Source of the DNA: Planctomycetota bacterium
GTDB lineage: Bacteria; Planctomycetota; B15-G4; SIAN01
DNA length: 64,000 bases
NCBI GenBank assembly: GCA_028289345.1
Contig: JANQQL010000028.1
Span: forward strand, 1 to 64,000
Reading direction: 5' to 3'
The first letter of the stretch is position 1; the number at the start of each line of letters is the position of its first letter. Shown piece by piece: positions 1 through 8,255 of the stretch. The translations under genes were made by a program, and so were the position numbers. The notes under the pieces are model-generated. The model was not told the DNA's origin. It did no database searches and saw nothing but the letters and a program-made list of their open reading frames with translations.

Positions 1-259
1 CGTACGGCGTCAACGCTTCGACCGTCGGACCGGGAACCGGCTCCGCAGCGCCGTACCAACGAGAATCCTGACTCGGGCAGAAGTAGGGTCCGTTGAAGAT
101 CTCCTGAAGACACAGGATTTGCACCCCTTGCTTGCCCGCCTGTTCCACGAAAGGCAGATGCTTCTCCAGCGCGGCAGCCTTCACTTCGTCCAGCGAGCGA
201 TCCTCTTCGTTCACCGGATTGGAGCACTGGATCAAACCACCCTTGATCAATCTGGCCAC
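1..259 (-). CDS. pydC: Beta-ureidopropionase / N-carbamoyl amidohydrolase, 3' part outside the window
   Basis: This carbon-nitrogen hydrolase would cleave N-carbamoyl-beta-alanine to beta-alanine, CO2 and ammonia, the third step of reductive pyrimidine degradation. Only the first 86 codons are present and the gene runs off the left edge. The start is a GTG at 259 preceded by a near-perfect AAGGAGG four bases upstream. The visible part carries LCLQEIFNGPYFCPSQ, with the catalytic Glu of the nitrilase superfamily, and an AAEPVPGPT stretch typical of the UPB1/PydC branch. It lies 49 bp downstream of the semialdehyde dehydrogenase gene on the same strand, which fits a beta-alanine route. N-carbamoylputrescine amidase is the main alternative, but the motif and neighbours favour PydC. 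Confidence 0.85.
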   Translation of the reverse strand, partial: MARLIKGGLIQCSNPVNEEDRSLDEVKAAALEKHLPFVEQAGKQGVQILCLQEIFNGPYFCPSQDSRWYGAAEPVPGPTVEALTPY

Positions 260-308
260 GTTGCCTCCTTCGCGATCCGCGGGTCTTCGAGAAAGGGCTT
301 TCCTCGGT

Positions 309-1763
309 CTACCAGCGCGAAATCACCACTTTGCGATCCGTGAAGAAATCGAAACATTCCCGGCCATGAGCTTTCAGATCTCCAAAGAAAGAGCCTTTGG
401 CTCCTCCGAAGCCGAAAAACGACATGGGCGCCGCAACGCCGATGTTGACTCCCGCCATGGATGCATCGACCCGGTACTTGAACTGACGCGCCGCACTCCC
501 GCTCGTCGTGAAAATTGACGAGGCATTGGCCAAGGGATGATCGTGAATGATCTCCAAGGCTTCCTCGAGCGCCGAAACCGGCATCAAAGACAGGACCGGA
601 CCGAAGATCTCCTCCTGAGCGATTCTCATGGAAGGGGTGACCCGGTCGAACAAGGTCGGCCCCAGAAAGTGCCCGCGCTCCGGCAATTCAGCATCCCGCC
701 CGTCGACAACCAGCTCCGCGCCTTCCTGCACGCCGGACTCCACAAACTCCACGACTCGGGTTCGGTGTTCGGCCGAGATCAGCGGGCCGAGCTGCACTCC
801 TTCTTCCCGTCCGTTGCCCAAACGCAGCGACTTCATTCGCGCAGCAATCTTGGTGCGTAACTCGGAGTGGCTCGCCCCGACCGGAAGCACGATGCTTGCC
901 GCCAAACATCGCTCCCCGGCGCAGCCAAAGGCCGATTCCGTGATCGCCGCGGCGGCTGCGTCCAGATCTGCGTCCGGCATCACGATCAGGAAGTTCTTGG
1001 CGCCTCCCAAAGCCTGGACACGCTTCCCTGCTGCCGCGGCGCGGGTGTACACGTGTTTGGCCACTGGACTGGAGCCGACGAACGAGATCCCCTCGACGTC
1101 GGGATGATCGAGGAGCGCATCCGTGAGCTCCCGGCCCCCGTTCACCAGATTGAGCACGCCGCCGGGAAAGCCGACTTCCTCGATCCGGCGAAACAAGAAT
1201 TGCTGACTGAGCGGTACCTTCTCCGATGGCTTGCAAACGAACGTGTTCCCGCACGCCACGGCGAAAGGATAGAACCACAAAGGCACCATGGCGGGGAAGT
1301 TGAACGGAGCAATGCAAGCAAAGACCCCCATGGGCTGCCGAACCGATTCGCAGTCGATTCCTCGGGCCACCTCTTCGAGACTCTGTCCCATCAGCAAGGA
1401 AGGAGCGCCACAAGCGGCTTCCACCATTTGAATGCCACGCCGCACACTGCCTCGGGATTCCGGCAGGGTCTTGCCGTTCTCCTCGGTCACGATCACCGCC
1501 AACTCTTCGGCGTGATCCTCGAGGGACTGCTTGAGACGGAACAGGAACTGGATCCGGTCCTGAACTGGCGTTTCTCGCCAGCCGGGGAACGCCGCCCGAG
1601 CCGCAGCCACCGCCGCGGCCGCGTCTTCCACACTGCCCAAGGGACAGCGGGCCAACAGCTCTTCGGTCGCCGGATTCTTCACTTCCTCGACTCGAGAGAC
1701 CGTCGACGGAATCCACTCTCCGCCGACGTAGTTCTTTAGCAACTCTCCCTTGCCGATGCCCAT
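309..1763 (-). CDS. mmsA: CoA-acylating methylmalonate/malonate-semialdehyde dehydrogenase
   Basis: This cytosolic aldehyde dehydrogenase oxidises malonate or methylmalonate semialdehyde to acetyl- or propionyl-CoA with NAD and CoA. The 484-residue protein has the family's usual length. It shows FNFPAMVPLW near residue 155, SFVGS near 228, ALGGAKN near 251 and the nucleophile in GCAGERC (Cys286). The start at 1763 has GGAGAG just upstream; an in-frame extension to 1856 would overlap the deaminase gene and lacks a ribosome site. It sits between the cytosine deaminase and beta-ureidopropionase genes, so its likely substrate is malonate semialdehyde from beta-alanine rather than a valine or inositol intermediate. 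That substrate choice is inference. Confidence 0.9.
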   Translation of the reverse strand: MGIGKGELLKNYVGGEWIPSTVSRVEEVKNPATEELLARCPLGSVEDAAAAVAAARAAFPGWRETPVQDRIQFLFRLKQSLEDHAEELAVIVTEENGKTLPESRGSVRRGIQMVEAACGAPSLLMGQSLEEVARGIDCESVRQPMGVFACIAPFNFPAMVPLWFYPFAVACGNTFVCKPSEKVPLSQQFLFRRIEEVGFPGGVLNLVNGGRELTDALLDHPDVEGISFVGSSPVAKHVYTRAAAAGKRVQALGGAKNFLIVMPDADLDAAAAAITESAFGCAGERCLAASIVLPVGASHSELRTKIAARMKSLRLGNGREEGVQLGPLISAEHRTRVVEFVESGVQEGAELVVDGRDAELPERGHFLGPTLFDRVTPSMRIAQEEIFGPVLSLMPVSALEEALEIIHDHPLANASSIFTTSGSAARQFKYRVDASMAGVNIGVAAPMSFFGFGGAKGSFFGDLKAHGRECFDFFTDRKVVISRW

Positions 1764-1786
1764 GCTCTCCCCTCGTTCTCCGGCAA

Positions 1787-2233
1787 TCAGACGCCGATAT
1801 CCTCGTTCCACAAATCGGGATTCTGAGCGATGAACTGCTCCATCAGCTCGACGCAATGTTCATCATCGAGAACATCGACCTCCACCCCTCGACTGCGCAG
1901 GAGCTCTTCTTCTCCTTGAAAGGTGCGATTCTCTCCGATGACCACACGCGGGATCCCGTACAGCAAGATCGCTCCCGTGCACATGGAGCAAGGAGACAGC
2001 GTGGTGTAGATCACACAGTTGCGGTACACGGACGCAGGCAGCCTTCCTGCATTTTCCAAGGCGTCCATCTCTCCGTGCAGGATGACGCTGCGTTGCTGCA
2101 CCCGGCGGTTGTGTCCACGACCCAAGATCTTGCCGTCGTGGACGACGACCGAGCCAATCGGGATGCCGCGTTCGGCCCGCCCCAACCTCGCTTCTTCAAT
2201 CGCCGCCGCTAGGAATCGCGCGTGCTCATTCAT
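1787..2233 (-). CDS. Cytosine deaminase, yeast Fcy1-type zinc enzyme
   Basis: The 148-residue protein belongs to the CDA/TadA zinc deaminase fold and most resembles fungal cytosine deaminase, which converts cytosine to uracil. The zinc site is visible as HGE (His53, Glu55) and PCSMC (Cys82, Cys85). GHN near 40, the stretch ILLYGIPRVVIGEN near residue 89 and the C-terminal DLWNEDIGV also match that family. It is unrelated to bacterial CodA. It starts 17 bp after the RNase D gene and ends 23 bp before mmsA. Feeding uracil into the degradation pathway encoded next to it would make sense. A guanine or tRNA-adenosine deaminase is less likely, given the C-terminal motif. Confidence 0.85.
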   Translation of the reverse strand: MNEHARFLAAAIEEARLGRAERGIPIGSVVVHDGKILGRGHNRRVQQRSVILHGEMDALENAGRLPASVYRNCVIYTTLSPCSMCTGAILLYGIPRVVIGENRTFQGEEELLRSRGVEVDVLDDEHCVELMEQFIAQNPDLWNEDIGV

Positions 2234-2249
2234 GGCGAGCCGCCCTCGA

Positions 2250-3431
2250 TCAGGGAACGTCTTCGAGAACCGGGCGGGTGGTCTCGGGATCCAGACGCAA
2301 AGCGATCTTCCCCTCGAGGAAGGCGAGCACCTTGCTCCCGACCAATTCGTTGCGCCAGCCTCGCAACATGGCGGGGCCGCGCTCGGGATTCAAATCCCCT
2401 TGCACATAGCCGTGCACCACCGCCTCGATGTCCGACGACGAAGCAATCAGCGACGGATCGATCTCTTGGCCCCCGCAACAAACTTTGAGGAAGGACTGAA
2501 CAAACGTGGCGGACAGCTCCACGTCTCGTCCCGGCGGACGACTCTTTCGCAACACCGGACACTGGTCCTCCGGTATCTCGAGCCCACTCTGAATCGCCGC
2601 CAGCATGGCTTTGCCAGAACGCTGAACTTCTCGCGGATACAACCCGCGCGTTCCCCCGAGTTCCTTGATCGATTGGGGAGTGGACCGGGCGATCTCCAGC
2701 AAGACCTCATCCCCGACGATAGAACGTCGGGGCTTGTCTCGTTGCCGCGCTTCCTTCTCGCGCCATTTCGCCAGCTCGTTCAGCACCGCCAGGCCGCGAG
2801 GGTCCAGGCTGGCGAATCGTTTGACCCGTCGAAACAGCGAGTCGTCCGGAATCTCATAGAGATCGGAATTCTCGAAGCGACGACATTCTTCGCGCAACCA
2901 TTCCATGCGCCCCTTCGCATCCAGACGGCGCACCATTTCGTCATGCATCGGGAGCAGGTGTTCCACGTCGGCGATGGCATACGTTTCCTGCCGAGGGGTC
3001 AGGGGGCGCTTGAGCCAATCGGTGAAGGTCGCTCCCTTTTTCAGACGGACGCCCACCAACGAGTCGACCAGGCCTGCCAGCGAGATTTGCGCACCCATCC
3101 CGAGCATGGCAGCGGCAACCTGGGTGTCGAACACGTTGCGCGGCGGCTTCCGAGAGCGGAGGTAGAAAATCTCGCAGTCTTGACTCGCGGCGTGAAGGAT
3201 CTTCACGATCGATGGATCTGTCACCACGTCATCCAGCGGAGCCAAGTCCATCTCACGCAGCGGATCGACCAGAACTTCGCGCCCCGGCACCGAAAGCTGG
3301 ACCAGGGCCAGCTTGGGGAAGAAGCGCTTCTCGCGATGGAACTCGGTGTCGAGACCGAGCCGGCCCCCCTCCCGCGCCTCTTGGCAGAACTCCTCCAGCT
3401 CACGACGACTACGCAGGTAAGTGACGGTCAT
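2250..3431 (-). CDS. rnd: Ribonuclease D
   Basis: This is a 3'-5' exoribonuclease of the DEDDy group that trims tRNA and other small RNAs. The 393-residue protein contains Exo I DTE (Asp28, Glu30), Exo II HAASQDCEIF (Asp85) and Exo III YAIAD (Tyr151, Asp155). An HRDC domain follows at about residues 209-275. No clear Shine-Dalgarno sequence precedes the ATG at 3431, but no better start is available. It is first in a minus-strand run with the deaminase, mmsA and pydC; the close spacing suggests cotranscription rather than a shared pathway. Confidence 0.93.
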   Translation of the reverse strand: MTVTYLRSRRELEEFCQEAREGGRLGLDTEFHREKRFFPKLALVQLSVPGREVLVDPLREMDLAPLDDVVTDPSIVKILHAASQDCEIFYLRSRKPPRNVFDTQVAAAMLGMGAQISLAGLVDSLVGVRLKKGATFTDWLKRPLTPRQETYAIADVEHLLPMHDEMVRRLDAKGRMEWLREECRRFENSDLYEIPDDSLFRRVKRFASLDPRGLAVLNELAKWREKEARQRDKPRRSIVGDEVLLEIARSTPQSIKELGGTRGLYPREVQRSGKAMLAAIQSGLEIPEDQCPVLRKSRPPGRDVELSATFVQSFLKVCCGGQEIDPSLIASSSDIEAVVHGYVQGDLNPERGPAMLRGWRNELVGSKVLAFLEGKIALRLDPETTRPVLEDVP

Positions 3432-3810
3432 GAACTGGGAGTCTAAAGTCCTGAATCAGAACACGCTGTTACTTTCCGCCGGCGACCGCGTTCCCAGGTG
3501 TCGTGGATCGACGGTTGAGCCCCGGTCGGTCCCGTGTTTTCGGCGGGCCTCCCGTGGCCGGCGGCAAGCTCTCCGGATCCGCGAAAGCACAGGCCTCGGG
3601 CGTTCCCGTCGATTCATCGAGGAATTTGGCGACGATCGTCCCGCGAGAGGCCTCGATCGGGCGTCGAAAGACTTTTTCAAGGGCCTGCGACCAGCCGATA
3701 AGGTGATTCCGCGAGTCGGAGTCGTCGTCCCGACCCGGAAGCACCAGTTTGGCGGACGAGAACCAACCGGGCAAATCAACTGGCCTGGAGTGAGGAGGAG
3801 GAACGAACCC
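3432..3810. other. Intergenic region with a degenerate repeat copy
   Basis: No gene is supported here. About 3600-3690 resembles the right half of the dispersed palindromic repeat family seen best at 60443-60602. It shares a CGATCGGGCGTCGAAAGACT segment followed by TTTTTC and a GGCCTGC end near 3688. The rest shows nothing I recognise. A ribosome-binding GAGGAGGAGG lies near 3792-3801 for the lipoprotein downstream. Confidence 0.5.
3600..3690. repeat. Partial copy of the AGCAGGCC palindromic repeat
   Basis: This stretch aligns by eye with the right half of the copy at 60443-60602: TCGAGGA..., GCGAGAGGCC, CGATCGG, CGAAAGACTTTTTCA and a closing GGCCTGC. The left half is too diverged to delimit. 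Confidence 0.5.
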
Positions 3811-4185
3811 ATGCTCAGGACCATCCGAAAGCAGAGCTGGAACGTGTTTCGCGGGTTGGGGTTGGCGCTTTCGCTGCTCGCTCTGCCCGGTTGCTTCGGG
3901 GTCTACGACAACACGGACCGGTTCCTGAACGACCCGGACCTGGGCCTGACCGAGACCGAGGTCATCAAGGGCTATGGCACCCCCGCCTTCGCCTCGGGAA
4001 ACAACAAGGAACGGGTGCTGACCTATCAGGTTCGGGACAACAAGTACATCATCCTTGTCGGCATCTACGAAGGCTACGACCTGATCGTGATTTTCCGCGA
4101 CGGCAAAGTCGCCGAAACCCACAAGGTCGAGCGCGGCAAGTCGCTTGCCTTCCTGTCGCCGCTCCCGTGGATCGTGACCGAGTAA
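3811..4185 (+). CDS. Small outer-membrane-type lipoprotein, SmpA/BamE-like
   Basis: The 124-residue protein begins with a basic, hydrophobic signal peptide and a lipobox LALPGC (lipid Cys28), so it should be anchored in a membrane facing the periplasm. After the Cys, LTETEVIKGYGTPA followed by a short beta-rich region resembles the SmpA/OmlA/BamE fold, in which a helix ending in GxP precedes beta strands. The ATG at 3811 has GAGGAGGAGG ten bases upstream; in-frame starts further upstream would extend into a repeat-bearing intergenic region. It is followed 40 bp later by the GT-C/TPR gene. The BamE link is a fold-level guess and a specific role is not assignable. Confidence 0.7.
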   Translation: MLRTIRKQSWNVFRGLGLALSLLALPGCFGVYDNTDRFLNDPDLGLTETEVIKGYGTPAFASGNNKERVLTYQVRDNKYIILVGIYEGYDLIVIFRDGKVAETHKVERGKSLAFLSPLPWIVTE

Positions 4186-4225
4186 CCCCCTTGCGAACGC
4201 GCCCCTGGCTGCTTTCTCGCGGCCC

Positions 4226-6037
4226 GTGAGTTCCGCACCCCAGGATTCGCGGATTTCCGGAGCCCTGTTCGCCGCGACTCTGGTCGTCGTGGTCGGGGCA
4301 GTGCTCGCCCTCTACGCCCGGACCCTCGGCTTCGAATTCGTCGAAGTTGATGACCGGACGTACGTGGTCGACAATCCCCATCTGACCAAAGCTTGGTCGT
4401 GGGAGTTCTGGGGCTGGTCGTTGCAAGCGGGTTACGCCGCGAACTGGCATCCGCTGACCTGGTGGTCCCACGCCCTGGACCGACAGCTGTTCGGACTGGA
4501 AGCCGGGGGCCACCACTTCCACAATGTATTACTGCACGCCCTGAACAGTGTGCTGCTGTTCTTCGTGGTTCACTCCTTGGCGGACGATCGGACGCCGCGT
4601 GTGCGCTGGGCGGCGGCCTTCATGGCCTCCCTCGCCTTCGCCATCCATCCTCTGCGTGCCGAATCTGTCGCTTGGGTGGCGGAGCGCAAGGATGTGCTCA
4701 GCACGTGCTTCTTACTCCTCACCCTACTGGCTTACCGAAGATTCACCCGGCGGCCAGGAATCATGACGATGGCCCTGGTGACCCTCGCGTTGGGGATCGG
4801 CCTGATGGCCAAGCCGATGCTAGTCACCCTGCCCTTCGCTCTCTTGCTCCTCGACTTCTGGCCCCTTCACCGAGCTCGGAACCTGAGAGATTGGGCGAAG
4901 CTGTTTCTCGAAAAGAGCCCGCTATTCGTTGTCTGCGCGGTCTCCTGTGTTCTGACCTTCGTCGCCCAGGAGAGCAGTGGAGCGGTGGGATCGACCCAGG
5001 TGGTCGGCTGGGACTCGCGAGCGGCCAACGCCTTGACGACCATCTTCGCCTACCTCGGCAACTTCGCCTGGCCGATGGATCTGGCGATCTTCTATCCCCA
5101 TCCGCTGCATCAGTATTCAGGAGCCAAGTCGCTGGTGGCCGCGGCAGGGTTCCTCGTCGTGAGTGGCACCATCATCGCTCAGCGCCGCCAGCGACCTTGG
5201 TTGATCATGGGCTGGTGCTGGTATCTGGGAACTCTGGTGCCGGTCCTCGGGTTGGTGCAAGTGGGTTCCCAGTCCATGGCCGATCGTTACACCTACGTTC
5301 CTCACATCGGTGTGGTGTGGGCTCTCGCCTGGACCCTTGCGGACCTCGCCTCTCGTTCGAACCGGTGGCGCAAGGGCCTCCTGATCGCCGTCCCTGTGGC
5401 ACTGGTCTTCTGGACCGCTTTGTCGATTCGACAGATCGGCTTCTGGCGAAACTCGGAAGCGCTCTTCCAGCGAGCCTTGGCGGTCACCGAGGGGAATTAC
5501 TTCGCCCACAACAATCTGGGAATCGCCTGGGCTCGGCAGGGGCGCGTCGACGAAGCGGTGGAGCAGTTCCAGCAAGCGTTGGATGCTTTGCCGGACTACC
5601 CCTATGCACTGGTCAATCTTGCCCGGGCTCTTGACCAAACCGGAAATCCGGCACAAGCCAAACAACACTACGAGAAGTCACTTCGCTACCTGCCGAACCG
5701 CTTGGAGACCTACCTGGCCCTGGGACGTATCGAAGAACTCGACAAGAATCCCTCGGCCGCCGTCCGGTGGTACTCCGAGTGCCTGAGTCGCGATCCGAAT
5801 CAATCCAACGCAAGGCTCGGACTCGCGACCAGCCTGGTTGCGCAAGGGCGTCATGCCGAAGCGCTGCAGCACTTGCAGTTCGTGCTGCGTCGGAGTCCAT
5901 CCCCACGCGCCCTGAAGTCAATGATCCAGGCGTTGCACCACACAGGCCAAACCGCAGCAGCCAAACAAGCTTTGAAACAACTCGAAACCATCGACTCCAA
6001 AGCCGCCCAGAAATTGCGCGGCAAGCTGTATCCCTAG
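4226..6037 (+). CDS. GT-C type membrane glycosyltransferase-like protein with C-terminal TPR repeats (TMTC-like)
   Basis: The 603-residue protein has about ten hydrophobic segments followed, from roughly residue 420, by several TPR units (NNLGIAWARQGRVDEAVEQF and successors). The first extracytoplasmic loop carries VDDRTYVVDNPHL and NWHPLTWWSHALD, and a later region has HPLRAESVAWVAERKD. These are hallmarks of the TMTC/PMT-like GT-C proteins that use lipid-linked sugars, with an acidic DD in the first loop. Translation begins at a GTG without an obvious Shine-Dalgarno. The TAG stop is embedded in a repeat tip. The sugar donor and acceptor are unknown. Confidence 0.8.
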   Translation: MSSAPQDSRISGALFAATLVVVVGAVLALYARTLGFEFVEVDDRTYVVDNPHLTKAWSWEFWGWSLQAGYAANWHPLTWWSHALDRQLFGLEAGGHHFHNVLLHALNSVLLFFVVHSLADDRTPRVRWAAAFMASLAFAIHPLRAESVAWVAERKDVLSTCFLLLTLLAYRRFTRRPGIMTMALVTLALGIGLMAKPMLVTLPFALLLLDFWPLHRARNLRDWAKLFLEKSPLFVVCAVSCVLTFVAQESSGAVGSTQVVGWDSRAANALTTIFAYLGNFAWPMDLAIFYPHPLHQYSGAKSLVAAAGFLVVSGTIIAQRRQRPWLIMGWCWYLGTLVPVLGLVQVGSQSMADRYTYVPHIGVVWALAWTLADLASRSNRWRKGLLIAVPVALVFWTALSIRQIGFWRNSEALFQRALAVTEGNYFAHNNLGIAWARQGRVDEAVEQFQQALDALPDYPYALVNLARALDQTGNPAQAKQHYEKSLRYLPNRLETYLALGRIEELDKNPSAAVRWYSECLSRDPNQSNARLGLATSLVAQGRHAEALQHLQFVLRRSPSPRALKSMIQALHHTGQTAAAKQALKQLETIDSKAAQKLRGKLYP

Positions 6038-6050
6038 CAGGCCGTTGAGA
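6036..6050 (+). repeat. Tip of the AGCAGGCC repeat overlapping a stop codon
   Basis: AGCAGGCCGTTGAGA matches the end of the dispersed palindromic repeat, and its first AG forms the last two bases of the upstream gene's TAG stop. No full copy follows before the next gene. Confidence 0.55.
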
Positions 6051-6071
6051 GAGTCTTGCGGCACCGGCTCG

Positions 6072-6785
6072 TCAACACTGGGAGAGCGAGGTCTTTTGTC
6101 GTCCCGACTCATCGAAGTTGCCGGGCGCGAGCCATGCCTCGAATCGGCGGCGAACCTCAGGCCAGTCCCGGTCGACGATGGCAAACCAGTCCGTGTCACG
6201 GTTTCGCCCCTTGTACATCATGGCCTGGCGAAACGTGCCTTCGAAGCGAAAGCCGAAGCGTTCGGCGGCGCGGCCCGAAGCCTCGTTGCAATGATCGCAC
6301 TTCCACTCGTATCGACGGTAACCAAGGTCGAAGGCGTGCTTCATCATCAAGAACATGGATTCGGTGGCCGCTCGAGTACGCTGCAACTCCGGAGCGAAGC
6401 AGAGGTGCCCGACTTCGATCGAGCCCATCACCGGCTTGATGCGAAGATAGCTCGCCACGCCGCCAAGTCGCCCGGTTTCCTTGTTGCGGATTCCGTAGAA
6501 CAACGGGTCGTTGCCCAGGCAACGGGCTTGCAGAAAATCACGATAGTCGTTCAACGTCTCGAACGGGCCGTAAGCCAGGTAAGTCCAACATCGCCTCTCC
6601 CGGTCGCGGCGAAAGGCCTCAAACAATTCTTCGGCGTCCGATTCTTGCAAAGCGGAAAGCCGACACCAGCGCCCTTCCATTGGATCTCTGGAAGGGAAGG
6701 ACGGTTCCCTCCACCCGGTGACTGCGAACCCAATGGGTTGTCCCCATTCATTGCGACGCACTTCGAACCCAGAGTTCTCACCCAT
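6072..6785 (-). CDS. GNAT family N-acetyltransferase, RimJ/RimL-like
   Basis: The 237-residue cytosolic protein belongs to the GNAT superfamily (Acetyltransf_3 group), which transfers acetyl from acetyl-CoA to an amine. Visible features are YGIRNKETGRLGGVASYL, the beta4/alpha3 region IEVGHLCFAPELQRTRAATE (a diverged acetyl-CoA pyrophosphate loop), and SGRAAERFGFRFEGTFRQ near the end. The ATG at 6785 is preceded by GAGGAG; an upstream in-frame extension to 6857 has no such site. Members often acetylate protein N-termini or small molecules; the substrate here cannot be read from the sequence. Confidence 0.85.
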   Translation of the reverse strand: MGENSGFEVRRNEWGQPIGFAVTGWREPSFPSRDPMEGRWCRLSALQESDAEELFEAFRRDRERRCWTYLAYGPFETLNDYRDFLQARCLGNDPLFYGIRNKETGRLGGVASYLRIKPVMGSIEVGHLCFAPELQRTRAATESMFLMMKHAFDLGYRRYEWKCDHCNEASGRAAERFGFRFEGTFRQAMMYKGRNRDTDWFAIVDRDWPEVRRRFEAWLAPGNFDESGRQKTSLSQC

Positions 6786-7100
6786 GACCACTCCTCGATC
6801 TTCAAGAACGGGAGATCTTTGGCAAATCGAACGAACGACCGTTCTGTCCACCCGCATGATTCATGAAAGCCGCTGCGAGAATCCGTCGAAATCCGAAACG
6901 TCGTCGCCAAGGACTTGGACCGTTCGCAGCGGGTCCCGACGAATCAGAGAGGCAACCTTACGAGTCCGCCGCCCTTCTCGCTCTCCGTTCCCGGCCCTCA
7001 AGAGGTGTTGTCCTGAGACAAACACGCGGGGCCGGTTCGACCACGATCCCAGAGAAGTCCTGGTGATCACCGGTCCGTGGCCCTTCGCCCTCGAATTCGA
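6786..7100. other. Intergenic region, no gene seen
   Basis: This stretch separates the GNAT gene from the CoA-transferase gene, both minus strand. I find no supported open reading frame. A short motif GATTCATGAAAGCCGCTGCGAGAAT at 6858-6882 recurs in related form at 33255-33281. Confidence 0.5.
6858..6882 (+). repeat. Short recurrent motif ATTCATGAA-GCCG-GCGAGAAT
   Basis: ATTCATGAAAGCCGCTGCGA plus GAAT here closely resembles ATTCATGAAGGCCGTCGCGA plus GAAT at 33255-33281, and more weakly a motif at 55991-56010. All three are intergenic. It may be the end of a mobile or repeat element; the boundaries are unknown. Confidence 0.4.
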
Positions 7101-8255
7101 TCACCCCCGGCTGTCCGGGACCACTTCGTTCAACCATGCGAGCACCGCTTGGCGGTCTTGGTCCAGCGCAGGGGGTGGGGAGAGATCGCGCCGGATCGCC
7201 CCATCGCCGCTCCACGCAATCGTTCGTAATCCTCGCGGATCCTCGAACAGCTGACCTTGGCTTTCGTCCTGGGTGAACACCGTCGGAATGTCATTGACGA
7301 ACCCGAAGGGCACCTTGTGCCGGGTCAAGGACACCGCAAGAGATTCCCGTGAGGCGCGTTCGAACCCTTCGGCCAGAAGTTTCTGCAACTCGGCACGGTG
7401 CATGACTCGTTGAGCGTTGCTCGAGAACCGAGGGTCGCGGGCAAGCTCGGGAATGCCCAATCCCTCGGTCAACCCTTGGAATTGGCGCTCGGTCCCCACC
7501 GCAATCACCACCTCATGGCCATCGCTGGTTCGGAACACGGTTCCATAAGGCGCAATGTTCGGATGTTCAGAGCCGATCCGCTGCGGCGTGACTCCCGCGT
7601 ACAAATAGTTGCTGGCCTGATTGACCAACGAGGCAGTGGCCGAAGCCAACAAGGAAGTGCTGACAAACGCCCCCTCTCCCGTTCGTTCGCGCTTCCAAAG
7701 AGCCAGTAGCAACGCCTCTTTCAACTGGTGGGCCGCCAACACGTCCATCAGTGCCACTGGCATCTTGACCGGCGGCCGGGAAGACTCTCCATTGAGACCG
7801 AAGAAGCCGCTTTCCGCTTGCACGATGGCGTCGAACCCCGGACGGGGGTCTTGGCTGCCATAGGCGGTGACCCGCACGCCGATCAGATCGGGACGGAGGG
7901 ACCTCAAGGTAGTTCGATCGAGACCGAACTTGCTCTCGTCCCCCGGTTTGAAGCTCATCACGACGATGTCGGATGCGGTCACCAAACGATGAACCAGGGC
8001 TCGCCCCTCGTCACGAGCCAAGTCGATCGCGATCGACTGCTTCCCCCAGTTCGCGCAGGAGAAATACGCCGACACGTCCGAGCCCCGAGATTCTTCGGAG
8101 TGAAACCAACCTCGGGTGGGATCCCCGACCTCGGGCTGCTCGACCTTGATGACTTTGGCCCCCAACTCCGCACAGAACTGCCCCACCAGGGGCCCCGCCA
8201 AGATGTTGGCCAGCTCCAGCACGTGCAGCCCAGCAAAGGGCAAAGACTCGCTCAT
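7101..8255 (-). CDS. Family III (CaiB/BaiF) CoA-transferase
   Basis: The 384-residue protein is a family III CoA-transferase, which moves CoA between carboxylic acids through a covalent aspartyl-CoA intermediate. It shows the N-terminal pattern VLELANILAGPLVGQFCAEL, GAKVIKVEQPEVGDPTRGW, the core FDAIVQAESG and the catalytic Asp171 in ALMDVLAAHQ. Its ATG overlaps the rsmE stop by four bases, so the two are translationally coupled. Substrate specificity (formyl, succinyl, racemase-like) cannot be assigned from sequence alone, and no pathway partners lie nearby. Confidence 0.88.
   Translation of the reverse strand: MSESLPFAGLHVLELANILAGPLVGQFCAELGAKVIKVEQPEVGDPTRGWFHSEESRGSDVSAYFSCANWGKQSIAIDLARDEGRALVHRLVTASDIVVMSFKPGDESKFGLDRTTLRSLRPDLIGVRVTAYGSQDPRPGFDAIVQAESGFFGLNGESSRPPVKMPVALMDVLAAHQLKEALLLALWKRERTGEGAFVSTSLLASATASLVNQASNYLYAGVTPQRIGSEHPNIAPYGTVFRTSDGHEVVIAVGTERQFQGLTEGLGIPELARDPRFSSNAQRVMHRAELQKLLAEGFERASRESLAVSLTRHKVPFGFVNDIPTVFTQDESQGQLFEDPRGLRTIAWSGDGAIRRDLSPPPALDQDRQAVLAWLNEVVPDSRG

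Noticed and set aside
3421..3810. N-terminal extension of the lipoprotein frame back to 3421
   Set aside because: It would bury the lipobox signal peptide inside the protein and cross a repeat remnant; the strong GAGGAGG before 3811 sets the start.
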